Assembly (NCBI GenBank): GCA_964016875.1
Contig: OZ024737.1
Location: 35,093,683-35,157,682 of the forward strand
From: Fallopia convolvulus
Taxonomy: Eukaryota > Streptophyta > Magnoliopsida > Caryophyllales > Polygonaceae
Length of the DNA: 64,000 nucleotides
Direction: 5' to 3'
Shown: positions 25,577-36,516 of the stretch, piece after piece
Position numbering within the stretch: the stretch's first letter is position 1
How the letters are laid out: each line of letters begins with the position of its first letter
Notes under the pieces: generated by a model
The model's database searches: none
What the model was told of the DNA's origin: nothing
The model's input: only the letters and a program-made list of their open reading frames with translations
Program-made: the position numbers and the translations under genes

Positions 25577-26433
25577 TTTAATTTCGATTGGTACCCTCAA
25601 TTTTTTGGCTTTTTTGAATGGTGCCCTTAATAAAAACTTATTCCAGACGATACCCTTGAACTTTTACAAAAGTCTGGCTGATGTCCTTACATGTAAATTT
25701 TCGTTAGTTTATAGCTAAATTAGTACTCCGTATGTTTTCTAATTAAAAAAATATATTTGTATTTAAAAATTAAAATAAAATTTTAATTTCATAACAATGA
25801 AAATAAATTATATAAAAATATTGAAATAAATTTTATTATATATATATATATATATATATATTTGTCAAGTAGGTTTTATGTTGATAAATTCAAAGTTTTT
25901 AAGGTAAAATAAAAAATATTATAATATTTATGTTAAAATAATATATTTCAAGATTAACATTTTCCATGTAGATTTTATATAATTTTAACAATTTTTGAAA
26001 AATTTGTAAATTGAAATTTTAATGTAACTTGAGAGCACCATAATTAAAATTCTATTAGTTTTTTGTAAATTCAAAATTATTACATGAAATTTTTTAATTA
26101 TATTTATTTTAATGTAAATATTGTAAGAAAATTTAAACTTAAAATTTTAAATTATACAACCTACTTGACAAATATATATATATATAATTTTTTAATTTAA
26201 TATTTTATTTTATTTTGTTAATTGTTATTGAACTAAAAATATGTTTTAATTTAACCAAATACAAAACTATATTTTTTTCATGAGAAAACATACTAATTAG
26301 TTATGAACTAACGAAAATTTAGAAGTAAGGGCACTAGCCGAACTTTTGCAAAATTTCAGGGGTACCACTCGGAATAAGATTTTTTTCAGTGTACCACTCA
26401 GAAAAACCAAAAACTCGAGGGTACCAACCGGAA
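25577..26433. mobile_element. Fold-back element with inverted arms of about 165 bp or more
   Basis: The left arm (25577-25745), starting near GATTGGTACCCTC, pairs with the right arm (about 26265-26433), which contains GAGGGTACCAACC and ACTAACGAAAATTTA. A second inner pair, GTCAAGTAGGTT (25864) and AACCTACTTGAC (about 26158), extends the stem. The loop is very AT-rich with an (AT)n run near 25840. No transposase is present. The family is not identified. Confidence 0.7.
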
Positions 26434-27560
26434 TTAGGAGTTTGGCCTTGGAGGCCTACAATATAAGAATTAAGCAAAACATCAAATTGAATAGACAACG
26501 CATTGTAAACATTGAGGGAAGAGTTGAGACTAAAAGCCCACTGTGCTAATGCATCAGCAACTCGATTGGCACTACGCCCGACATGATTAATCCGGCATTC
26601 CCAAGGGATATCGTCAATGATCTTCCAGCATTGCTTCAGGAGATAGATATCAGGGTGATTGGATAAATTTCTTGAACGGATTAGCTGACAAGCGGATATA
26701 GAATCGGATTCAAGGATAAGCTTAGAAATACCTAATGTAGACGCTTGTCGTAACTCGTAAAGGATTGCCCAATTTTCAACAGTCAATGCCAAACAAGAGC
26801 CACAAGAGAGGGTAAAGGCACTTAGGATACCCCCATTATGTGTCCTGAATACGCCCCCACCAGAGGCCAAATCCGGGTTTCCTTTGGATGCTCCATCCAC
26901 ATTCAACTTAATCCAGCTGTCTGGTGGTAGTTCCCATCTTGAATTTGAGGCAACTTCAACAGGAATGGACGAATGCATCAGCTGGGCACTTTTCTGTTTA
27001 CACTAATCATATGCCTCTGTTTGGTTTGTAACAGCAGCACTCAACGAACCAATCGTGTATTGCCCATTCAAAACAAGGGTTTTACGGCACTTCCAAGCCA
27101 ACCAAATCATATAAGCGAAGGTGGAACACCAGCTATCTTGCCTGAGAATATTGGACCGGATCCATTCAACAACATGCATGGTTGTAAAGAAATTTGACGA
27201 AAGGTTATTCCCTGATAAAGCAAGCCAAACATCTTTAATGTGGGTAAAATCTCGAACTAGATGCAGCGTTGTCTCAGGTTCATTGAATCTCTCGGAAGGC
27301 CAGGCAACAAGGCCAAGTTTCTCCTAACTTGGTTAGTATTACACATGATGCAATCCTTTGTAACTAAATAGACGAAGTTGTGCACCCCTTGGTGAGCAGG
27401 GATGCGCTAAATTGCCCTCCATAAATTAGCAAGCTGATTTTTCGGTTGATTACGCAGAAGATAAGAAGCAAACTTGGAACTGAAAAGGCCATTCGTCTCC
27501 CCACTCCAATAGACACTATCTGGTATATCAACCCAATTTAACACCTGAATACTCATGATT
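26434..27560 (-). mobile_element. LINE 3' end with RNase H-like domain
   Basis: The frame 26978-26334 (minus) encodes WIKLNVDGASKGNP, SGGGVFRTHNGG, LILESDSISACQLI, HVGRSANRVADALA. These are the Asp/Glu/Asp catalytic positions and closing Asp of the plant LINE RNase H-like domain (RVT_3). Upstream on the same strand, to about 27560, broken frames carry zf-RVT-like text (FWSGETNGLFSSKFASYLL). The last 31 residues of the frame come from the right arm of the neighbouring fold-back element, so the LINE is cut there. Stops upstream make the copy inactive. Confidence 0.75.
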
Positions 27561-28229
27561 TTGACAATGCATCTAACAACACGACTTCAATGCGAGATTT
27601 GATTCCGCATTGTCAACCAATTCTTGGAGCAAAGTATTTTCATGTAAGATGTGTTTGCCATGTTTTAAACTTATGTGTCAAAGATGGTTTAATATTATGT
27701 CAAGTTTAATCTCTCATATTTGATATGTTGTTAGTCGTATGTAGGATAGCCCCCGAATCGCCCAAGATTGGAAGTCGTTTTATACTAAATAAGGTGTTCC
27801 ACACCGAAAGATGTTTGCCACTGTAGGAACTCCACTTTTAAAGATATGAATAAAAAATCTTCTTTATATACAGAGATAATTAATAAGAAAATATGAATAA
27901 AGATTATATTGAATTTTTAAATATATAAAATCTTCTACATATACATGAATAAGCTAAAATGGAAATTAAGTAAAAGATGATGTATTTTTTTAATAAAAAT
28001 TCAATTTAGGCAAGTAATTATCTAAATAATGAAAGTTTTGCTTTTTTTTTAAATTTAAAATTTGATTTAAGATAAATTTTTTACATAAATAGATAAAAAT
28101 ACTATGATAAAATAATTTTCATTATTTTTAATTCAAATTTGAACTATTTATTTTTTCAAAATATAAAAGAATTTAATTAAAAAAATCTAAATTCATATAA
28201 ATAATTTTTTTTAAATATAAGGTATGGCT
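27561..28229. other. Intergenic AT-rich stretch
   Basis: Nothing is recognised apart from low-complexity A/T runs. Confidence 0.4.
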
Positions 28230-28790
28230 AGAATCAATGTGGTGGCTCGAAAATGTACAAGTTTAATTTATAGTTATCGATATTATCTATATTTTTTATT
28301 TCTTTCCATGTACAGAAAATTAGAGATTATAAACTCTAACTATAATATTAAATACTTTTTTTATGTTTTGTTATTATTTTTAAACATTATGAATATTTTA
28401 TCATTAATTTTTTTTATTGAAAAAGGAACTCAACATATATCTATAAAGAAATTCGTTGAAAAATATCATGCTAAAAGATAAAAGATTTATACTTATTTCT
28501 TAAAATTTTTAAATATATATCTTTAATTTTTAAACATTTATATAGGGAATTTGTCAAAAGATATAATTATTTCTATTTTAAATATATTGTGAAGAAATGC
28601 ATATATATTAAAAAGATAAAAAATACTAAATAATAATTGATTTGATGTTAAAGATAGATTTAAATAGATAAAAAAAAATTAATAGAAAGACGTTAAAATG
28701 ATAGAAATTGAAAATAATTTTCATAAATATGAGGTAAAACCAGAATTTGTCTTGTAAAGATATAGCTTTAATACATAGTTATATATTATA
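28230..28790 (-). mobile_element. Helitron-like non-autonomous copy
   Basis: The reverse strand from about 28790 to 28240 follows the Helitron at 51247-51789 in order. Both have ATAACTATRTATTAAAG near the 5' start, AAATCTATCTTTAACATC in the middle (28660 area), and AATCTCTAATTTT...GTACATG near the end. The hairpin/CTAG terminus was not found for this copy. The 85-codon frame here is not a gene. Confidence 0.55.
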
Positions 28791-28845
28791 AATAGAAAGT
28801 GATTTTTTTTTGAAAGGGTTAGAATTATGGTCGCCATAATAATAA

Positions 28846-28876
28846 CTAGTTGTCCCCGTCGTGCCATGCACGACTA
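28846..28876 (-). mobile_element. Helitron 3' terminus
   Basis: On the minus strand the hairpin GTCGTGCATGGCACGAC (28874-28858) is followed by GGGGACAA and CTAG (28849-28846), then T. A stem-loop a few bases before a CTAG end is the standard Helitron 3' mark. The body should lie to the right (28877 onward); its 5' end was not located. Confidence 0.65.
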
Positions 28877-29835
28877 TGACTCGAATTTTTTTAGATATAA
28901 TATAAAAAAGATATTTATAAACAAAAATATAATATAAAATTAAATGTAAATAATTTGTTGATCGTAATATGTATAAAAATTATTTTGTATTTTAAAATCA
29001 AATAAAACAAATAAATTTAGATTATTAAGTTTCAATAATGAGAATAATATATACAATGCTCATAAAATGTTTTGGTAAATTTTCAAATAATGAGAATAAT
29101 AAATACAATGCTCATAAAACGTTATGGTAAATTTTTAAATTGTGAGTTGCAACCCTAGTTTGGTAAATTATTAAGTTTAAATAATCGATTAACTATATAT
29201 AAAGATTAATAAAAGGGAAAGTCTAAACTACCAACCCTAGTTTGGTAAGAGATTCTCAAAAGATCCAATCAACTAATTATAAACGCATAAAACTAATTAA
29301 AAGCCCATACTACAAATTTTTTATTATATTTTTTGGTCAAAACAAATTTTTTATTATTATTAAAAACACAAGTATCATTATAATTCTATCTAGAAATAAC
29401 AAAGTTGCGAAAAAAAACCTACAAGGAAACTAAAAGAAACACTTTTAGCATGCATGTAAAAATCAAGCTAGTGATGAGGCGCTTCATCAGCATTGTGGGG
29501 TGTAAAAATCATTACTCATACTAAGACCACTTGTGTACGGTCGCTTGCCGAGAAGATTCGGGTGAGAGGACCCCCCACCGCCGCCCCGTACCCAAAGCAT
29601 TTGATGGCTAATTCTGGTATCGTAGTGTCAGGAAATTCCCGCCTCCAATTCTCGTATGGCAACGGACGCCTTCCTCTACTGCCTGTAGGCGTAGTCTCCA
29701 TTAATTGTTGAGATTCTTAAAAGCTGCAGGTATCCGATGGGACAAGGAAAAAAGGATTTAATTCAACAATGTATGGGGGGAGGGTGTTCAATATATAGTG
29801 GAGAATTGTGGCTATTTCGCTCCAATCGTACGTAA
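28877..29835. other. AT-rich DNA with one GC-rich patch
   Basis: Bases 29040-29130 repeat a TGAGAATAATA..ACAATGCTCATAAAA unit twice (about 60-bp period). Bases 29530-29710 are GC-rich and open in both strands for about 60 codons, without recognised homology. The rest is AT-rich. Confidence 0.4.
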
Positions 29836-30240
29836 TCTTTCTATATCTTTTAACAACAAAAGATATTACTTGATTTTTTTAATAAATCGATTAATATGTA
29901 TTTTTATTTTTTGAAGGATAAAAAGTAATTTTTATCTTTTTTTTGAATTTTTTTTTAATATGTATAAAAATATTAGACGAAAAAATGTAATAAATCTACC
30001 TAATCTATCTATATATCTATCTATCTATCTATAATTATATATTAAAGGTGTATGTATCTATCTTTTTATATCTTTTAACCACAAAAGATATTACTTGATT
30101 TTTTTAATAAATCAATTAATTAATATGTATTTTTCATTTTTTACTTGATTTTTTTGTGAGTTTCCATTTGATATGTATATATAAATATTAGACGATTTGA
30201 GAAAAAAGGTAATAAATTAGGGATGATTTTGTAAATTAAT
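29836..30240. repeat. Two diverged direct copies of about 215 bp
   Basis: TATATCTTTTAACAACAAAAG at 29846 and TATATCTTTTAACCACAAAAG at 30067 begin matching blocks. Both continue with ATATTACTTGATTTTTTTAATAAATC and end near TATTAGACGA. A (CTAT)n run at 30005-30032 lies between, followed by ATAATTATATATTAAAGGTG, which looks like a Helitron 5' end. Confidence 0.6.
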
Positions 30241-30776
30241 GAAACATGTAATTAAAAATATTTTGTCCAAATTTTATTATAGGTGGTTCAACTTAACAAA
30301 CTATATTATAAAAGGTGGTTTTGTTTAAATAAAATTATAAAAGGTGGTTTATTAAAAACCATCCCTTTTAAAAGGTGGTTTATGACAAATAACGCTATTT
30401 TTCCCCTAAACTTCAATTTATAAATATGAAAAACAAGACTCTTTCTTTTGCCCAACCCATAATTTATTTATGAGCATTTGATATATGATATGAATTATTA
30501 AAGTATTAATAATTTGGTAACAAGTCATGAAAATAAATAAATTATTAAAGTATTAAAGTATTAATAAAGCATCTGAACCATGCTTTCAAAGGTAAAAAAA
30601 ATAAATCGGTAGCGGTAACAGCTACCGCTACCTTGGCTTTCAACGGTAAAAAACGAATTTCACCGCGGCTATTTATAAGGACGAGAGGCATCGAGTTAGA
30701 GTAGATTCAACCTTTCACCGCAAAAGCTCTCGAATTAACTCCCAAATACCATATCCAAATACCTCTACAAAAGTAA

Positions 30777-32900
30777 TGTCGGATTTCTGGTCATTTTTTG
30801 GAGGGCAAGGACATTCTAGTTCAAATCTGGTGAATCTAAACAAGGATCCTAGGTATGAAGATGGCGGTTTAGAAGGAATTCCTTATAGTGGACATCAAAA
30901 CGTCGTCGTTTTGCATCAAAATGAAGAAGTACGTGGTATGTAATCGATTAGTTATAAATTGTAAGTTTTATTATAATTAATCATATTTTATACTTTATTG
31001 TGACAAATTTGTGCTTTATAATTGTTTTAGTTGTTATAATTGTAAAATTAGTTGAGTAAAAATCGATATAGTTGTTATAACTAATCATATTTTATAGTTG
31101 TTATAATTATTAATTTAGTTGGTGTAGTACAAATTGTTCGTTTTAATTTCTCATATTTATATTTCTCATAATCGATATAATTACGTATATTTAATTGCTT
31201 CAAATTTCCTCATTTTTCTAGGCACTTTGAGTCTGATTGTGAGTGGTCGGAATGGAAGGATATGCTAAAATGGGCTAGAGAATCAGGGTGGAGTTTGAAC
31301 ATGGTGTTGACTATTAAGGGCCTGTTTGGTATTGATATCCTGATATCAGATATCGGTATCAGACCATATCTTGTGTTTGGTATGAGAGTACATGGATTTA
31401 GATATCGGTATCGGGTCATATCTTGTGTTTGGTATGGGAGTATATGGATATCGGGCCATATCTTGATATCAAAACAAGGCCAAATGCATGATAGTTGATA
31501 TTTCCAAAAAAAGAGGTATGAGAGATGAATGATATCCCATATCTGATACCGATACCGATATCGATACCCGATACCGATATCTAATATCGATACCAAACGA
31601 GCCCTAAGAACTCATAGAAAACGAAGGTCCTTTTAGCATGTGTGTTGGTCGGTGAGTACAAGCCAAAGAAGGGAAAATTCGGTGTTATTATGCGAACCCT
31701 AAAAGTTGGTGATGATCTAAATGAAAAACCACGTAGCAGGAAGATTGGCTGCCCGTTCGAGTTGGTTGGCCAACGGGACAGGATGACCCATCATTGGCGG
31801 CTAAGCGTGAAATCCGGTAGCCATAATCACGACCTTTCCACTAGTTTGAATGGATATCCTTTTGCCAGTCGCTTAACCGATGAGCAAAAGGAGGATGTAA
31901 GGCTATTAACCCTCACACATGGTGAACCGAAGTTTGTTATGACATACTTGCACCAAAAGTGGCCGGACATGACAACATCGATGAAACAGTTGTACACTTT
32001 TCGGCATGATGTATTGAAGAAAGAGATGAACTCAATTACGGTAACTCAATTCTCACTCCATTTTTCTTAAAGTCAAATGGCTATTATCTTGATTATCGAG
32101 TCGATGAAGGAAGCAACGAGATAATAGACTTTTTATTTGCCAGTTTGCCTACCCCAAGTGGTTGAATCTGCTGAAGTTTTCGTATGTTGTGATTATGGAT
32201 GAGACATCGAACATTTAAGTATTTATAATAAAAGCGCTTTTACTTTGCACATTATGTTTTGCACATTAACTTTTTCAAATTAAGTAACATTTCAGGTATA
32301 ACATGCCCTTGAGTGAGATAGTAGGGTTTACTTGCACCGGACACACTTTTTTGCATCATGTTTGCGTTTATGGGAAGAGAGACCCAAGATCACTACAAAT
32401 GAGTGTTATATCAGTTGCGGGAGGTGTTGGAAATGGTTGGAAGAATGCCAAAGGTTGTTGTCACTGATCGGGATATTGTCGAGTTTAATGTTGTTGCGGT
32501 CTTTTTCCCAACGCCAAGCACATGCTGTGCTGGGTGCATATCCAGTAGAATTGTAAGGCGTACGCTTTGACGAACGAGTTTTCTACGGGGAGTGCGGTGT
32601 GGTTTGGAAACTAAGCATGGGAAATATTTTGCTCGACGACCGTAGCAAAGTATATGCACGACTTCGTCTACTGCAGAATGGTCAGATTGGAGTACAAAAG
32701 TTATTGATGAATTGATCAATCATGTTAGTACATACTACTACTGGATGGAGATGGAAACAGTCGGATTGGCATTTGCTACTAGATTTCAATGTGCACTTGA
32801 CATAGTCTCTGGAAAAGGGACCTCTGATATCACTAGTGTATGGATAGAAATTTCGGACGATCCCTTCCAAGTAAGCCATGCATTGCGTAAAATAACATGA
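30777..32900 (+). pseudogene. MULE transposase pseudogene
   Basis: A TATA-like TATTTATAAGG (30669) precedes ATG 30777 and a 50-codon exon. A second exon begins near 31219 with ESDCEWSEWKDMLKWARESGW. It is interrupted by a Tourist-like MITE (31318-31604) and continues at 31620-32070: RKIGCPFELVGQ, WRLSVKSGSHNHDLS and RLTDEQKEDVRLL, the zinc-binding N-terminal domain of Mutator-like transposases. From 32140 to about 32850 the MULE catalytic region follows with stops and shifts: FSYVVIMDETSNI, YNMPLSEIVGFTCTG, VFPNAKHMLCWVHI. The DDE acidic residues are partly visible, but several stops show it is inactive. Confidence 0.8.
31318..31604. mobile_element. Tourist-like (PIF/Harbinger) MITE inside the MULE transposase
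   Basis: The left end GGGCCTGTTTGGTATTGATAT and right end ATATCGATACCAAACGAGCCC are inverted repeats. TAA flanks each side (31315-31317 and 31605-31607), the 3-bp target duplication of PIF/Harbinger. The interior is built of GATATCGGTATC-type palindromic phrases. 287 bp, non-coding. Confidence 0.85.
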
Positions 32901-32919
32901 TTATTTAAATAGTAATTAA

Positions 32920-34260
32920 TAAGTATATGTAATAATAAACAATATATATGGTTGAATACCGTACATGGCTCAGTTCGACCTCACGGGGAAATGCCGCTTG
33001 ATGAGCACTTTGATCTCTCATAAGATATGGATGAGACTGAGGCTGAAGCCATGTTACATAGTTCATGTCCGCTGCAAAAGGGAATATGGATATCTCCCCC
33101 TCGGGCACCAAGTATTGGAAGCGAGCGTCCCAACAGTCATCCTCGTCGTTGAAATAGACTAGATATTTGTTGTTCGCCAATTTCTATTCTCTTTTGACCT
33201 TGTATGACTTGATGATGTCCAACACAGGAATATTCTAGTGGTAACCAAGTTGCCTATAGCATATGTCAGGCATATATGACTCCCTCACTTTGAAGTAGGT
33301 GAATACACCACGGTAACGAGACACCACAAGCTCACCGGTGGAAAAGTTAAGCCCTTGGCCCTACAACATCCAAATAACGTGATCAATCTTGATCTCATCT
33401 AACTGATGTCGTATGGCACGACATTCTTCTTCATTATTATGTCGGCTTTGGTCTGAATGGTACAAGGTCGGATCATCACCCAACGATCTGCTTTACCGAC
33501 CCTTGAAGATCGGAAAGTACCTCTCGATACAAGTCTATGAAATATATAAACATTTTATATTAGATGTGTGTATGAAAAGTTACAATATATTTAAAGTGTA
33601 TATAAGGTTAGGTATACTCACGTGTAGGACGAACATGCACCCACTAATACCTGCAACGTCCTTGAGGCTTGCACAACCCAACTGCCTATACAAGTAGACC
33701 AATTTAGCCGTTGCCCATGCATAATGAGAGGTCACCCCATGGTCTAGTACCAAATGCAAGAGCTATAGTTGAGTACCGACATCTGACTTGTCCAAAAACA
33801 ACGTGTTTTTGAGCAACATAAACAAGTAAAGAGACGCGATCAAGTGCGGGTCCGCTCCTTGTTCCACTAGGGCCGACAACCTAGCCTTCAAGTTGAATGT
33901 GTTGATGCCACTAGCTTTGGTCTGCCTGTTCACCTCCCTCACGTCAACTCCTAACATATGTACCATCCTCAGGCATATACCATCATCATCCAAATGTCCA
34001 GCCTTGACCTTTATGCCATTCAATGGAAGATTTAGTATCTTTGAGACATCGTGGAGGGTGATGGTAATCTCTCCCCAAGGAAAGTGGAAAATATTCGTTT
34101 CCGGGTGTCACCTCTCCACAAAGGCAGAAATCAGCGCTCGGTCCATTTCCCGCAAGTTCCAATCCTTTAGATGACCCAAAAGTTGCTTTGGTTTATAAGT
34201 GTCACCCACTGTTCTCCTCGATAGTTGTCCGCCAATTTTTCCAAGAAGTCCAACGCCTCA
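32920..34260 (-). pseudogene. Plant mobile domain (PMD/MAIN-like) pseudogene
   Basis: On the minus strand, 34230-33763 reads KQLLGHLKDWNLREMDRALISAFVER, then stop, then HPETNIFHFPWGEITITL, DVSKILNLPLNGIKV, MLGVDVREVNRQ, LYLFMLLKNTLFLDKS. It continues to about 33640 with HYAWATAKLVYLYRQLG. After an apparent intron, 33350-32905 gives SRYRGVFTYFKVRESYMPDICYRQLG and DARFQYLVPEG. This is the PMD fold, found in transposons and in host proteins such as MAIN and MAIL1 that keep meristem genomes stable and transposons silent. TGA in place of the Trp codon before HPETN and a stop near 33220 break it. It is convergent with the MULE transposase. Confidence 0.75.
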
Positions 34261-34289
34261 GACTGACCTTGCACTTTAAGGTTTTTTGC

Positions 34290-35119
34290 GCACTATTCAA
34301 ATTACAACAAAAATTAAGTTTTGGGTGAAATGGATGTTTTGGACATTTCTGAGCAGAGCTCAAGGGCTTCTGTGGAAAGCCCGTGTTAAGCTAGATCGAG
34401 AATCATGGAACTCAGACATTTCGATCACACATTTGATCAAAGACGAGCCTCGAGTGGTTCAAATTTCCACATTTAGCATACATCTCAACAAGGGTGGTGG
34501 TTCCCTATTGACAGTTTATGGCTAGCCCGTTTACCACTTCTTGGCAATGAACCCCTTTACCCAAACTCAAGTTAGCCTCCTCGGTACTGCTTGAGAATAG
34601 AGCGACCATGGTGGTCTGATCTGGATCAACCCCTTGACTCCGCATGCTTGTAAAAAGCGAGATCATATCTGCAGACTGTGAATTGTCAGCACAAAATCCA
34701 ATTACAGTACGGTGTTCCATGAAAAGAGGGTTCTAAGAGACATTTCATCAAACATGCACCTTGTGGGCGCTAACGATGTCCCCACATCGACCGTAGAAAT
34801 GAATCAGGGAATTCCCAACATAAACACTGATGTGGAGCCCATGCTTGAGGGCATCTCCGTGGAGATGTTTGCCTTCGTTCATGGCGACGAGGGAAGATGA
34901 CGCCTTGATGACAAATGGATAAGTGGAATTAGTTTGTTATACGCCTCTTTGTCGCATTAATTTGATGAAGAACAGAGCATCTTGTGACGAAACCTGGGCG
35001 GAAGAGCCTCTAATTTGATCGTCAAATGAAGAAGATGATAGATTTGTAGTGTCTTTAGCAGATGGAGGTGCTTTGAAGGGGTGAATTCCGATGATCTGGC
35101 TGGCCAATTTTTTTGCCAT
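34290..35119 (-). pseudogene. PPR protein pseudogene
   Basis: The minus strand starts ATG at 35119 (MAKKLASQIIGIHPF). It runs through ALFFIKLMRQRGV to a stop at 34939-34937. The same frame then continues as STYPFVIKASSSL, GKHLHGDALKHGLH, YVGNSLIHFYGRCGD to a frameshift near 34745. It resumes at 34720-34505 with VIGFCADNSQSADMISLFTSM and LGKGVHCQEVV, stops again, and goes on to TTLVEMYAKCGNF near 34470. These are P, L and S type PPR repeats of the PLS class, which bind organellar RNA and guide editing or processing. With at least two stops and one shift, and no E/DYW end, this is a truncated pseudogene. Confidence 0.8.
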
Positions 35120-36438
35120 GGAGGAGGCTACAACAGTTTTTTCTACTCATGTGAGAAGTGAGGACGGGGGCGATTTGAGTTTGAAATTATATTTCCGAAA
35201 TTGTTTTGAAGATGTCGTTCGAGGTAGTAGTCATGGACTCATGGGTGATGTGTGGAAACGAACCGGGGTCAGCCGGTCTCAGTTTTGGTTTCATGTTACA
35301 TGAAACTGGAGAAGCAGCGGTTATGGATATTTTAAAAAAAAATGGTCGCGGGTATCGAAAACTGCAGTCTCACTTTTACATTTTTTGTCAAAAAGTGCAA
35401 ACGGTGATTTCCGATTCCAATGACTAATTTCTTTTATAGAGGGGCAAATTTGAACTGGCACAAAAACCGATTCGAACCCATGAATTGATCGAATTGAGAA
35501 CTAATAGTTAACCGATTCCAGTGCAATGGTTCGGAGCCGGACTTGGAGGCTACTAGTGCAGAGGGATCCCACATTCCCACCGACGACGTGTCAACGATAG
35601 CTCTTCGTCCACTAATGCAGCCATTAATTGGTCATAACTAAAACATAACATTTTAGTTAGGATAAAGGCATTTCAATTCCAGATCTTAAAAGTTTTATTT
35701 TACTTGCAACATGTTTTTTTCTCTTTTGTAGGATGGCTCGTACTTTTTTTATGTAATAATTTTTGAAGAATTAGAGCGGCGGTAGATACGTATCGGATCG
35801 AGTTGTACTATGTCAAGTCACTTGGTGCTCCGAGACTTCTGAAAATCCTTCATCTCGGTGGAGGGAACGTCAATTGTCCATTTCTCACACCCCATGATGA
35901 GTTGACCTGCTGCATGCGACGCTATTATTTTAGTGTTTTACTCACACCGATTCCGATCTCTTTTCGCTCTTCTTTTTGAGAATTTGTACTACCCTTAGTC
36001 ATTTCTATTTACGTTTAAAGGTTTCGTTGTTAACCCTTCTAGCTGTTTACGGCTGCCGTTTATTTTAAACGGTCGCTCAGACTAGCAACTTGTTTGGTCC
36101 TCCGAATTTTTTCGTGTTTCAAAAAAAAATTCATGATCGTAAAAATCTGAATTGAGATTCTTTTAGCTACGGTCTTGCCCGTCTTTTGCGGAAAAAAAGT
36201 ACTCCGAGATGGATGCACGTATGAAGGCTTAATGAGGATGCACATGATGAGGCTTAATGACTGAGGAATCTTCTTGTTGTCAAAACACAAAAAACCAAAA
36301 AAAAAAAAAATCTGACCAAAATAATAATAGTGATAATAAATGAAAAAAATGAAGAGTTGATGGATGCACGTATGAACCCACCGGTACCACTTGGTAACAT
36401 ACGCCGTCGTTTGGTCTCCACTCTCCAGATGACCTTCC
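35120..36438. other. Intergenic region, no gene supported
   Basis: Short open frames at 35091-35427 have no recognised homology. A short direct repeat, GATGGATGCACGTATGAA, occurs at about 36209 and 36359. Otherwise nothing stands out. Confidence 0.4.
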
Positions 36439-36446
36439 TATATAAA
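36439..36446 (+). promoter_or_regulatory. TATA box of the PLDRP1-like gene
   Basis: TATATAAA, 71-78 bp before the ATG at 36517 and in a suitable context (CTTCCTATATAAACCACTCACC). Confidence 0.7.
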
Positions 36447-36516
36447 CCACTCACCGCTGGAATGCTTTCCAACGACCTTTTCAAATCCAACCTCTCCAAA
36501 AAGAAACCCCGAAACG

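Noticed and set aside
30001..30035. (CTAT)n tract plus ATAATTATATATTAAAG as a third full Helitron
   Set aside because: Only a 5'-like start is visible; no hairpin and CTAG end was found to the right.
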